The translations under genes and the position numbers were made by a program. A stretch of 6,072 nt of DNA from Pseudomonadota bacterium (GTDB lineage Bacteria > Desulfobacterota > Syntrophia > Syntrophales > JADFWA01), in the NCBI GenBank assembly GCA_030596145.1, contig JAUVKS010000126.1:1-6072 (forward strand). The letters are read 5' to 3'. This document shows positions 1 to 6,072 of the stretch, piece after piece (within the stretch, counting starts at the first letter, position 1; every line of letters begins with the position of its first letter). The notes beneath the pieces were generated by a model that had not been told where the DNA came from, made no database searches, and saw only the letters and a program-made list of their open reading frames with translations.

Positions 1-4
1 GGGG

Positions 5-13
5 AAAGGAGGT
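5..13 (+). promoter_or_regulatory. Strong Shine-Dalgarno of the AOR gene
   Basis: The bases AAAGGAGGT match the consensus complement of the 16S rRNA 3' end over nine positions and lie seven bases before the ATG at 21. This fixes the start of the AOR gene. It is much the best ribosome binding site in the window. The genes at 1905, 2588 and 3841 have weak sites or none, which suggests that the AOR protein is made in larger amounts than the Fe-S and HdrA-like proteins. The promoter must lie upstream of the window. Confidence 0.9.
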
Positions 14-20
14 AAGGACC

Positions 21-1838
21 ATGACAGCACCAAAAGGAGGATATTTCGGAAAGATTTTAGAGATTGATTTAACGAAACAAAAATATAAAACGCTTAAGAT
101 ATCCGACGGGATGTATCGGAAATATATCGGCGGCGCGGGGATGGGAGACTATTTTTTGCTGAACAGGTTGAAAGCAAATCATGATCCCTATGCCGAAGAT
201 TCCTTTGTCTTTTTCGGTGTCGGGCCTCTCAACGGAACTTATTGCGTATCCACCAGGGTAAGTATTGTAAATAAAAGCCCGTACACTGGTCTTATGAGCC
301 ATGCGGAAGTTGGTGGTCATTTAGGAAATGAAATAAAATGGGCCGGCTGGGACGGTATTTTGATCAAAGGAAAATCAAGGAAACCAGTTTACCTCTATAT
401 AAAAGACGATAAGGTGGAATTCAGGAATGCCGGAAAGATATGGGGTAAAGATACGGCAGCGACTGATGAGATGATCCTGGAAGATTTGAAGGATCCTTAT
501 GTCAGGGTTGTATGTATCGGCCCTGCAGGAGAAAACGGTGTTCCATATGCAGCTCTTATCGTTGAACGATTCAGGGCCGCGGGCAGAACGGCTACCGGCG
601 CCCTGATGGGTAATAAGAAATTAAAGGCTATTGCTGTCAGGGGAACAAAAGCTGTTCCAGTCGTGGATAACAAAAGATTCTATCCGGCAGCCGAGGCAGC
701 GAAACAACTGGCCGTTGATAAAGAGGGCTGGCAGGGAATCAAAAGGTGGGGAACCGCCGGTCTTCTCGAACTGAAACACTGGGTCTCAGGTTCTCTGATT
801 ACAAAGAATTTTCAGACCACCTGGTATCCCGATATTGAATATATTGGAGCGGAAGAGGCCAATCGCACTTTCTGGAAAAGACACGTAGCCTGTCCCCACT
901 GTCCTGTTCATTGTATGAAAGTTGGTGTCGTCCGTGGCGGAAAGTACGACGGATTGATCGCGGAAGGACCCGATTATGAAACAGGCGGTCTTTTGGGAAG
1001 TAATCTCGGTGTCTCGGATTTCGGTGAAATGATGGGAGGTATCGAGATGTGCGACGCCATGGGACTCGACGCAATTTCCACAGGCGGTTCTATTGTCTTC
1101 GCCATGGAATGTATTCAGCGCGGAGCTCTTACACCCGCCGATCTGGACTGTATTAATCTGGAGTGGGGCGATACAGATGCTATAGTCGAGATGATCAGGA
1201 AGATAGCCTATAAAGATGGCAAGGCCGGGAAGCTACTTGCCAAGGGCGTCAGGCAAATGGCAAAGGAGATCGGCAAGGGTTCTGAAGCTTACGCCTGCCA
1301 TGTAAAGGGTAAAGAAATGGCCGCCCACGATCCGAGGGGCGATAAAAAGAGAGCTTACAGCTATGCCCTTGGAACATGCGGAGGCGACCATCATGAAGGA
1401 ACAAGCCCCTCGACACTGGCAAGGTGGGCCATGCTGAATTCACTGGTTATGTGCTCCTTCGTGGGAGGATATCCCTGGAAGGGGGAAACACCGGGAGTTT
1501 TCGTCTCCATGCTAAATCCGCTTTGCGGGTGGAACATGACGGGTGATGAATACTGGACAACGGCAAAGCGTATCATCACCATGGAGAGATGTTTCAATGC
1601 AAGAGAGGGATTAAGCCGCAAAGACGATACCCTGCCGAAACGCTTCCTGATGGAAAAACTGCCGGAAGGTCCCAAAAAGGGCGCCGTTGTAACACCCGCA
1701 GAGATGAAAAAAATGCAGGATGAAGTTTATGCCTATTTCGGCTGGGATGACAACGGATTTCCCAAGGAAAAGACGCTGAAATCGCTCGGTCTTGGATATC
1801 TTATCAATGATGTGAGTAAGGCGAAGAAGGCCCTGTAA
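21..1838 (+). CDS. Tungsten-dependent aldehyde:ferredoxin oxidoreductase family protein
   Basis: A complete 605-residue AOR-family protein, the usual length for the family. Members bind a bis-pyranopterin tungsten (rarely molybdenum) cofactor and one [4Fe-4S] cluster, and typically oxidise aldehydes to carboxylates with ferredoxin, or run in reverse. The N-terminal pterin-binding domain shows GGHLGNEIKWAGWDGILIKG (98-117) and FRAAGRTATGALMGNKKLKA (184-203). The cluster motif CPHCPVHC gives Cys291, Cys294 and Cys298, with Cys478 as likely fourth ligand. EGPDYET (315-321) and GGDHHEG (454-460) match the regions that supply the active-site Glu and His in the Pyrococcus enzyme. The first pterin motif is canonical (DAMGLD, 345-350) but the second is degenerate (NSLVMC, 473-478). 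The C-terminus has the family's FNAREGLSRKDDTLPKRF block. There is no signal peptide, so the site is probably cytoplasmic. The substrate cannot be read from the sequence. It resembles classical AOR more than BamB, despite a Bam-like gene order. Confidence 0.93.
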   Translation: MTAPKGGYFGKILEIDLTKQKYKTLKISDGMYRKYIGGAGMGDYFLLNRLKANHDPYAEDSFVFFGVGPLNGTYCVSTRVSIVNKSPYTGLMSHAEVGGHLGNEIKWAGWDGILIKGKSRKPVYLYIKDDKVEFRNAGKIWGKDTAATDEMILEDLKDPYVRVVCIGPAGENGVPYAALIVERFRAAGRTATGALMGNKKLKAIAVRGTKAVPVVDNKRFYPAAEAAKQLAVDKEGWQGIKRWGTAGLLELKHWVSGSLITKNFQTTWYPDIEYIGAEEANRTFWKRHVACPHCPVHCMKVGVVRGGKYDGLIAEGPDYETGGLLGSNLGVSDFGEMMGGIEMCDAMGLDAISTGGSIVFAMECIQRGALTPADLDCINLEWGDTDAIVEMIRKIAYKDGKAGKLLAKGVRQMAKEIGKGSEAYACHVKGKEMAAHDPRGDKKRAYSYALGTCGGDHHEGTSPSTLARWAMLNSLVMCSFVGGYPWKGETPGVFVSMLNPLCGWNMTGDEYWTTAKRIITMERCFNAREGLSRKDDTLPKRFLMEKLPEGPKKGAVVTPAEMKKMQDEVYAYFGWDDNGFPKEKTLKSLGLGYLINDVSKAKKAL

Positions 1839-1853
1839 ACCTCTTTGTTTTTC

Positions 1854-1895
1854 ATGGCGGGAAGGAGTGACACATTTCCTTTCCGCCATTTCTTT
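1854..1895 (+). terminator. Stem-loop after the AOR gene; terminator or attenuator
   Basis: The arm at 1854-1866 (ATGGCGGGAAGGA) pairs with 1877-1889 (TCCTTTCCGCCAT) over 13 base pairs, with a single G-U pair (1861/1882) and a 10-base loop. TTCTTT follows at 1890-1895, a short and imperfect T tract. The form is that of a rho-independent terminator, but only 15 bases separate the stem from the next start at 1905, and I see no convincing promoter there. Expression of the downstream genes therefore probably depends on read-through, making this a partial terminator or an RNA-processing and stabilising hairpin that sets a high AOR to HdrA ratio. It also argues against translation of this stretch as an N-terminal extension of the next protein. 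Confidence 0.7.
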
Positions 1896-1904
1896 ATACG
1901 AACC

Positions 1905-2591
1905 ATGAATATATCCCGAAGAGACTTGTTTCAGGTTATCATAAGCGGTATCGTATCCTTTGTCGTATTTTCCATATTCAAGATAACCGGCGCGAAGGCT
2001 CTGCCCCGTCCGCCAGGCTCACTCATTGAGGGTGAATTCCTGAAGTACTGTACCCGATGCTACAGATGCATAGACGTGTGCCCCACCGATGCACTTAAAC
2101 CTGCCGGCATTTTTGACGGCATAACAAATTTAGGCACCCCTGTTCTCGACTGGAAAAAGTGCATCTTGTGTATGGAGTGTGTCAGAATATGTCCCACCGA
2201 AGCTATCAAGAAGGTTCCGAAAGAAGAGATAGATATCGGAAATGCAGTGATCAATCCGGACACATGTCTTTCCTGGCAGAAAAAGCGAAGGTGCAAGGAT
2301 TGTTACAGGGCCTGTAAGTATGATGCTATCAGGCTGGAAAAGAAGCGATTTCCCGTCGTTATAGAGCAAAACTGCACAGGTTGCGGCGCTTGCGAGAAAC
2401 GGTGCCCTGTGGAGCCCAAGGCAATTGTTGTCCATTACGACAAGATAAAACGATATAATCCCTCAGAAAACCGTTTCGTCTTCCGTCTTGAGGATCGGGT
2501 GGCACCTTACGAGTTTCCCCCGCCCAATTTCAAAACCTGGTTTGTTGAAAGAATAGAAAAATTGGCGAAACACTACAGCATTATCAAATGA
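1905..2591 (+). CDS. NapG-like polyferredoxin, four [4Fe-4S] motifs, Tat-like signal
   Basis: A 228-residue iron-sulfur electron-transfer protein of the ferredoxin-type NapG/NrfC kind. Sixteen cysteines form four motifs: Cys49/52/55/59, Cys86/89/92/96, Cys121/130/133/137 and Cys157/160/163/167. The RPPGSL..EFLKYCTRC segment (35-52) and LGTPV (76-80) resemble NapG. The N-terminus has a twin-arginine motif (SRRDLF, 4-9), a hydrophobic stretch (11-25) and a possible signal-peptidase site AKA (30-32), so it looks exported or membrane-anchored. I chose ATG 1905. The frame stays open upstream to a TTG at 1845 and an ATG at 1854, but those starts have no ribosome binding site and would translate the stem-loop. 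ATG 1905 also lacks a clear ribosome binding site, so the start is supported mainly by the signal. Its position directly after the AOR gene suggests it takes electrons from, or gives them to, that enzyme. BamC is a positional parallel, but BamC is shorter with three clusters. Confidence 0.85.
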   Translation: MNISRRDLFQVIISGIVSFVVFSIFKITGAKALPRPPGSLIEGEFLKYCTRCYRCIDVCPTDALKPAGIFDGITNLGTPVLDWKKCILCMECVRICPTEAIKKVPKEEIDIGNAVINPDTCLSWQKKRRCKDCYRACKYDAIRLEKKRFPVVIEQNCTGCGACEKRCPVEPKAIVVHYDKIKRYNPSENRFVFRLEDRVAPYEFPPPNFKTWFVERIEKLAKHYSIIK

Positions 2592-3832
2592 GAAATCCGA
2601 AAGATATAAGTCCCGTACTGGTAGTTGGTGGTGGTGTAGCGGGTATTACAGCTTCCCTTGATCTGGCTGATGCCGGTCGCATGGTTCATTTAGTGGAAAG
2701 TACTGAACATTTGGGCGGCCAGGTTTCAAAACTGGACAAGCTCTATCCGACTGATCACTGTGCCTTCTGTCCCCTCTGGACGGATGTTAAAAAATGTATG
2801 GAACATTCTTTAATCACTGTCCATACCCTGTCTCACGTAAAAGAATTGAAGAAAGAAAGCGGTAAATACTCAGCCGTTATCCTGAAGAATCCCCGTTACA
2901 TAGATGAAAAGAAGTGCGTCTTTTGCGGACGATGTGTGGAGGAATGCCCGGTCAATGCCATCCATTATGGCTGGGAACATTTATATCCTCCTTCCTGTTT
3001 TATTGATGAACCTTCATGTACGAAGTGCGGCAACTGCGCGGAGGTATGCCCGGCGGGGGCCATTAATATGGAGTTGAAGAAAGAAGAAATAAATCTTCTC
3101 GTAAGTGATGTCATATGGGCTACCGGTTTTAAAGAGGCCGATCTCCGTCACCTCAAGGAATACGGAAGCGGTACACACCCGGATATTATGACCTCTATGG
3201 AATTTGAAAACTGGACGGCAGAAGGAGGAATCAATAAAGGGAAAATAGTTAAAAGATCGGATCACTCCGTGCCTCAAAACATTGCTTTCATTCAGTGCGC
3301 TGGAGCGAGGGATCTGAGGATGATCCCTTCCTGCTCGGCCGTATGCTGCATGCATGCCCTCAAGCAGGCCGGGTGGGTGAAAAGAAGAAATCGAATGATC
3401 GATTGTTATATCTTTTATACCGATTTACGAACGGTGGGGAGGGATTATTACAGATATTCCCTGAGCGAATTTGAAGGCACGAAGATCAAACTTATCAGGG
3501 GAAAACCGGGATTGATTCATCCCCTGCCCGGTGGTGATGGGATCGCGGTGCAATTTGAAAATACCCTAACCAGAAAAAGAGAGATCCGAAAATTTGACAT
3601 GGTTGTATTGAACGGGAATATTCAACCTTCCCTGATTCAGTACCGTCCGGGACAGGATGAAAAGACAGCGATTCCCCCCATGGATAAAGAAGGCTTTTTT
3701 AATACAAAATCAGATGAGACTTCTAATTTTGCATGCGGTTTTGGTCTGGCACCGGCAGATGTTGCCGAGTCCGTTATCCAGGCGTCCGCCGCCGCAATGA
3801 GAGTTCTGAATAAAGAATCTGATCAGCGGTAG
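2588..3832 (+). CDS. Short HdrA/QmoA-like FAD and iron-sulfur protein
   Basis: A 414-residue flavoprotein of the heterodisulfide reductase subunit A family, close in length to QmoA of sulfate reducers. The FAD-binding Rossmann motif VVGGGVAGI lies at 12-20, with Glu37 at the end of the second strand. Cysteines 58, 61 and 70, after LYPT, occupy the HdrA cysteine loop, but the sequence HCAFCPLWTDVKKC departs from the usual NDCSMCILAPK form. An inserted ferredoxin domain carries two [4Fe-4S] motifs (Cys110/113/116/120 and Cys144/147/150/154). The HdrA signature IQCAGARD..CSAVCC (236-254) and the C-terminal FGLAPADVAESVIQASAAA (385-403) follow. It lacks the HdrA N-terminal domain and a C-terminal ferredoxin domain. 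The start overlaps the preceding stop by four bases (ATGA), so translation is probably coupled; there is no ribosome binding site of its own. It probably pairs with the next gene product in a cytoplasmic complex. Family assignment is firm, while the QmoA-type role is inferred. Confidence 0.9.
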   Translation: MRNPKDISPVLVVGGGVAGITASLDLADAGRMVHLVESTEHLGGQVSKLDKLYPTDHCAFCPLWTDVKKCMEHSLITVHTLSHVKELKKESGKYSAVILKNPRYIDEKKCVFCGRCVEECPVNAIHYGWEHLYPPSCFIDEPSCTKCGNCAEVCPAGAINMELKKEEINLLVSDVIWATGFKEADLRHLKEYGSGTHPDIMTSMEFENWTAEGGINKGKIVKRSDHSVPQNIAFIQCAGARDLRMIPSCSAVCCMHALKQAGWVKRRNRMIDCYIFYTDLRTVGRDYYRYSLSEFEGTKIKLIRGKPGLIHPLPGGDGIAVQFENTLTRKREIRKFDMVVLNGNIQPSLIQYRPGQDEKTAIPPMDKEGFFNTKSDETSNFACGFGLAPADVAESVIQASAAAMRVLNKESDQR

Positions 3833-3840
3833 AATGGAAT

Positions 3841-5535
3841 ATGGCGAATATATGTGTTTTTCTATGCAAGTGTTTCGGAGAAATTGATAATACAATCGAT
3901 TTTAATTTTCTCAGGAAGGAATTATCAAAAGATACTTCTGTTTCTTCATTATCGATTGTCGACTCCCTCTGTCTCGAAACGGATATAGAGAAGGTTGCTT
4001 TTCAAATAAAGGAAACCCACGCCGATAAGGTATTAATCGCTGCCTGTTCGACTCTATCGAGAGGCAATCTTCCCGTCGATTCTCTTATCAAAGAGGGAAT
4101 AGAACGTTACAAAATCGGCCTGGTTGATATAAGGGAAGGATGTGCCTGGATTCACGGCGATGATCCTGAAGGTGCCGCAAAAAAAGCAAAAGATCTCATA
4201 AATATGGGCCTCGCTGCCCTTCGATACAGAGAAGCATCCGAAGATATGTGTGTACCCGTTCATCCGGATGCCCTGATAATAGGCGCTGGTCCAGCGGGTC
4301 TCGCCGCCGCCATATCACTGGGAAAAATGGGGTTTAAGGTTAACATCCTCGAAAGGGCAAATGCCCCCGGCGGAATGCTGAGATTGATTTCACAATTGTA
4401 TCCGACCGGCGAAGATGCAGCGAATAAACTGAACCCTTATATTGACGAGGTCGAAAACAATCCCCTCATCACATTTTATCCCCAATCAAAAATTTCCTCC
4501 ATTGAGGGGTATGCTGGCAATTTCACCGTTCAATTTTCATCTCAGGGAAAAGATAATTCTATTCAATCAGGGATTATCATCATTGCAACGGGTGCGAAGA
4601 TATTTTTCCCTACAGGTCTCTATCGCTATGGCGAAATCGGGAATGTAATCACGCAGATGGAGCTTGAAAGACAATTTCTTAAAGGATCATTTGATGCGAA
4701 AACCCCCGTCTTTATTCAGTGTACCGGCGCGAGAAATGAAGAAAGGCCGTATTGTTCGACCATCTGCTGTCCCGCCAGTCTTAAAAATGCCATGAGACTG
4801 GCAGAGGAAGAGCCGGGGTCAGAGGTGTTCATTCTCCACCGGGGAATTATGATGCCTGGAAATATCTTGGAAGAATATTACAGGGATGCCCTCTCAAGGG
4901 GTATACAGTTTATTCTCTTTGAAGAAGAACGACCTCCCCGGATCGTGGGTGATGACCATGTTGAACATGTAGAAGTATATGACGCGGTAAACGGCATTAC
5001 ACGGAAGATCGAGACAGATCTGGTGGTTTTGAGTACCCCCCTTGTTCCAAGCCTCGACAACGCTAGGCTGGCTCAGATGCTGGGCATTGAAGTTGACCGT
5101 TACGGATTCTTCCCGGAGAGCTATCCGATGCACCCCCTGGAGACGAAGATGGACGGTGTCTTCATCTGCGGCTCTGCGAGATGGCCCGTTGCTTCAGATC
5201 AGGCGATATTACAGGGAAAAGCGGCAGCCATGAAGGCCGTTTCGTATTTAAGGCAGAGTGAAATTGCCGCATCCACACTCAGCCGGGTTCCCGGTCCGAA
5301 ATCAGGCCACGCCCGGGTTGTTTCCGACTTCTGTACGGGTTGCGGAAACTGTGTTGCCGCCTGTCTCTTCGATGCATGCCATCTTGAAAAAACAGAGGGC
5401 AGATATATCAGCAAAGTCGATATGATGAGATGCAAGGCATGCGGAAACTGCGTTTCCGTGTGTCCCAACGGGAGTATACAGATACCGGAACATAATTACC
5501 ACATGGTTGGAGAAATGATAAAAAGAGCGTTTTAG
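3841..5535 (+). CDS. HdrA-like FAD protein with N-terminal HdrA domain and C-terminal ferredoxin
   Basis: A 564-residue HdrA-family flavoprotein. Residues 1-130 match the HdrA N-terminal domain, including ICVFLCKCFG (4-13), Cys44, VLIAACS (64-70) and DIREGCAWIH (96-105). The FAD Rossmann motif IIGAGPAGLA is at 146-155, followed by APGGMLR (175-181). The HdrA signature IQCTGARNEERPYCSTICC spans 292-310. A C-terminal ferredoxin domain holds two [4Fe-4S] motifs (Cys498/501/504/508 and Cys531/534/537/541); the first lacks the usual proline after its last cysteine. Unlike the preceding gene, it has no cysteines in the loop after LYPTG (186-190) and no inserted ferredoxin, and so is shorter than canonical HdrA of about 650 residues. 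The domain order resembles QmoB without its C-terminal MvhD part, which here is the next gene. The ATG lies eight bases after the preceding stop with only a weak GGA, suggesting coupled translation. A bifurcating or quinone-linked role is inference. Confidence 0.9.
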   Translation: MANICVFLCKCFGEIDNTIDFNFLRKELSKDTSVSSLSIVDSLCLETDIEKVAFQIKETHADKVLIAACSTLSRGNLPVDSLIKEGIERYKIGLVDIREGCAWIHGDDPEGAAKKAKDLINMGLAALRYREASEDMCVPVHPDALIIGAGPAGLAAAISLGKMGFKVNILERANAPGGMLRLISQLYPTGEDAANKLNPYIDEVENNPLITFYPQSKISSIEGYAGNFTVQFSSQGKDNSIQSGIIIIATGAKIFFPTGLYRYGEIGNVITQMELERQFLKGSFDAKTPVFIQCTGARNEERPYCSTICCPASLKNAMRLAEEEPGSEVFILHRGIMMPGNILEEYYRDALSRGIQFILFEEERPPRIVGDDHVEHVEVYDAVNGITRKIETDLVVLSTPLVPSLDNARLAQMLGIEVDRYGFFPESYPMHPLETKMDGVFICGSARWPVASDQAILQGKAAAMKAVSYLRQSEIAASTLSRVPGPKSGHARVVSDFCTGCGNCVAACLFDACHLEKTEGRYISKVDMMRCKACGNCVSVCPNGSIQIPEHNYHMVGEMIKRAF

Positions 5536-5651
5536 CAAAATGTCAAATGTCAAAAAACTTTTTTTGTCATTGGGGCTTTGGGATTTGTCATTAATATTTA
5601 TTTGTTTATCAATACCGAAGCAGAACGCAGATAATAATGCGAGAGGTTAAA
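5536..5651 (+). repeat. Intergenic repeats and AT-rich hairpin before mvhD
   Basis: This 116-base gap interrupts an otherwise tight run of genes. It begins with AAATGTCAAA at 5538-5547, repeated in overlapping form at 5545-5554. TTTGTCATT then occurs at 5563-5571 and again at 5584-5592. The two repeat types are near inverted copies, so AATGTCAAAAAA (5546-5557) can fold with TTTTTTGTCATT (5560-5571), with one T-T mismatch and a very small loop. The hairpin is AT-rich with no GC stem, so it is not a convincing terminator. A weak promoter is possible (TTGTCA 5585-5590, TATCAA 5607-5612, 16-base spacer), but that match is poor. It looks like a remnant of a dispersed intergenic repeat, which only a genome-wide search can show. 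Confidence 0.5.
5642..5646 (+). promoter_or_regulatory. Ribosome binding site of the mvhD-like gene
   Basis: AGAGG lies five bases before the ATG at 5652 and sets the start of the MvhD-like protein. After the AOR site it is the clearest in the window, and it fits a gene that is translated independently rather than coupled to the HdrA-like gene 116 bases upstream. Confidence 0.65.
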
Positions 5652-6072
5652 ATGAACCAGCCCAGAATCCTGGTTATTGCCTGCAAGTGGTGCGGCCTTA
5701 TCGGAGCTGATGCCGCCGGGAAGAAGAGGGTTTCCCTCCCTGTCCGGTTTCGTGTCATTCCGGTGGAATGCGCTGCCCTTGTTGAAACCGATGCAATTAT
5801 AAGGGCGCTGGCCAGCGGAATTGATGGCGTGGCCGTCCTGGGGTGTCACATAGGAGGATGCCGATACAACAATGCAAATCATGCTTCTATAAAACGTTTT
5901 GAGCTTCTTAAAGATCTTCTGGACACAACAGGGATAGGGGGGAAAAGATTGTTGCTGAGTTTTGGAACTGCCCATGAATACCACCAGTTCGAAGAGATAA
6001 TCAAAAATTTCTTTGACGAGCTAACCACACTGCCTTCCGTAGATCCATGGTTGTCGCCGTTTGGAGTGATAA
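5652..6072 (+). CDS. MvhD/FrhD-family hydrogenase-type iron-sulfur subunit (3' end beyond window)
   Basis: The first 140 codons are visible and no stop occurs before the window edge. The protein matches the MvhD family ('hydrogenase iron-sulfur subunit'), a small [2Fe-2S] protein that in methanogens passes electrons from hydrogenase to HdrA and in QmoB is fused to an HdrA-like part. Recognisable features are CKWCGLIGADAAG (11-23, Cys11 and Cys14), VIPVECAALVETD (35-47, Cys40), the ASGIDGVAVLGCHIGGCRYNNAN block (54-76, Cys65 and Cys70) and the tail KRLLLSFGTAHEYHQF (98-113). Two positions differ from the common GCHxGDCHY pattern: Gly for Asp and Arg for His. The protein is probably cytoplasmic and bound to the N-terminal domain of the preceding HdrA-like protein. 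The family is usually about 130-150 residues, so this is either nearly complete at the edge or extended by a fused domain. A hydrogenase is not implied. Confidence 0.87.
   Translation, partial: MNQPRILVIACKWCGLIGADAAGKKRVSLPVRFRVIPVECAALVETDAIIRALASGIDGVAVLGCHIGGCRYNNANHASIKRFELLKDLLDTTGIGGKRLLLSFGTAHEYHQFEEIIKNFFDELTTLPSVDPWLSPFGVI

Noticed and set aside
799..1074. Antisense open frame inside the AOR gene
   Set aside because: It is arginine- and histidine-rich as expected of a shadow frame, and the sense strand encodes conserved AOR residues throughout.
21..1838. Calling the AOR gene bamB because of the AOR / Fe-S / HdrA / MvhD gene order
   Set aside because: The sequence keeps classical AOR features (605 residues, DPRG and GGDHHEG region, SRKDDTLPKRF block) and did not match my recollection of BamB, and no bamD is present.
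1845..1904. N-terminal extension of the polyferredoxin from TTG 1845 or ATG 1854
   Set aside because: No ribosome binding site precedes either codon, the stretch folds into a 13-bp stem-loop, and the Tat-like signal begins naturally at Met 1905.
1926..1928. TTG 1926 as an alternative start for the polyferredoxin, with GAAGAG at 1918-1923
   Set aside because: It would delete the twin-arginine motif and most likely only resembles a ribosome binding site because of the codons for Arg-Arg; ATG 1905 is preferred.
4172..4184. Run of seven A in the second HdrA-like gene as a programmed frameshift site
   Set aside because: The zero frame continues with conserved HdrA sequence for several hundred codons, and no alternative product or stimulatory structure is evident.
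5598..5984. Antisense open frame of 128 codons opposite the mvhD-like gene
   Set aside because: It is the shadow of a clearly recognisable MvhD-family gene and resembles no protein family I know.
5652..6072. Selenocysteine in the MvhD-like or HdrA-like proteins, as in some BamF and VhuD
   Set aside because: No in-frame TGA interrupts any of the genes; the expected positions are encoded as cysteine.

Overview
The window holds five genes, all on the + strand. They look like one redox operon of a strict anaerobe, most likely a sulfate-reducing or syntrophic bacterium of the Desulfobacterota ('Deltaproteobacteria') type. That placement rests on the gene families (tungsten aldehyde oxidoreductase, HdrA-like flavoproteins, an MvhD-like subunit) and the QmoAB-like architecture. 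No taxonomic marker is present.

Layout: 1-20 is a leader with a near-perfect Shine-Dalgarno. 21-1838 is a complete aldehyde:ferredoxin oxidoreductase (AOR) family protein. 1839-1904 is a short gap with a strong 13-bp stem-loop. 1905-2591 is a NapG-like polyferredoxin with four [4Fe-4S] motifs and a Tat-like signal. 2588-3832 is a short HdrA/QmoA-like flavoprotein with an inserted ferredoxin domain. 3841-5535 is a second HdrA-like flavoprotein with the HdrA N-terminal domain and a C-terminal ferredoxin. 5536-5651 is an AT-rich gap with short repeats. 5652 to the window end is an MvhD-family [2Fe-2S] protein, open at the edge. The minus strand carries nothing convincing.

Proposed joint working (inference): the AOR enzyme exchanges electrons between an aldehyde/carboxylate-type substrate and its [4Fe-4S] cluster. 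The HdrA pair plus MvhD form a flavin/iron-sulfur hub of the kind used for electron bifurcation or quinone-linked transfer in Hdr and Qmo complexes. The polyferredoxin may link the parts or deliver electrons to the membrane. The two HdrA-like proteins carry complementary parts of one canonical HdrA. The order AOR / Fe-S protein / HdrA / MvhD recalls the Bam (class II benzoyl-CoA reductase) clusters, but the AOR here reads as a more classical AOR than BamB. No HdrB, HdrC, HdrD or QmoC is visible, so the final electron acceptor is unknown.

Points worth a second look: the AOR/Hdr gene combination, the hairpin after the AOR gene, the conflict between a Tat-like signal on the polyferredoxin and cytoplasmic-type partners, the degenerate second pterin motif in the AOR, and the repeat-bearing gap before mvhD.
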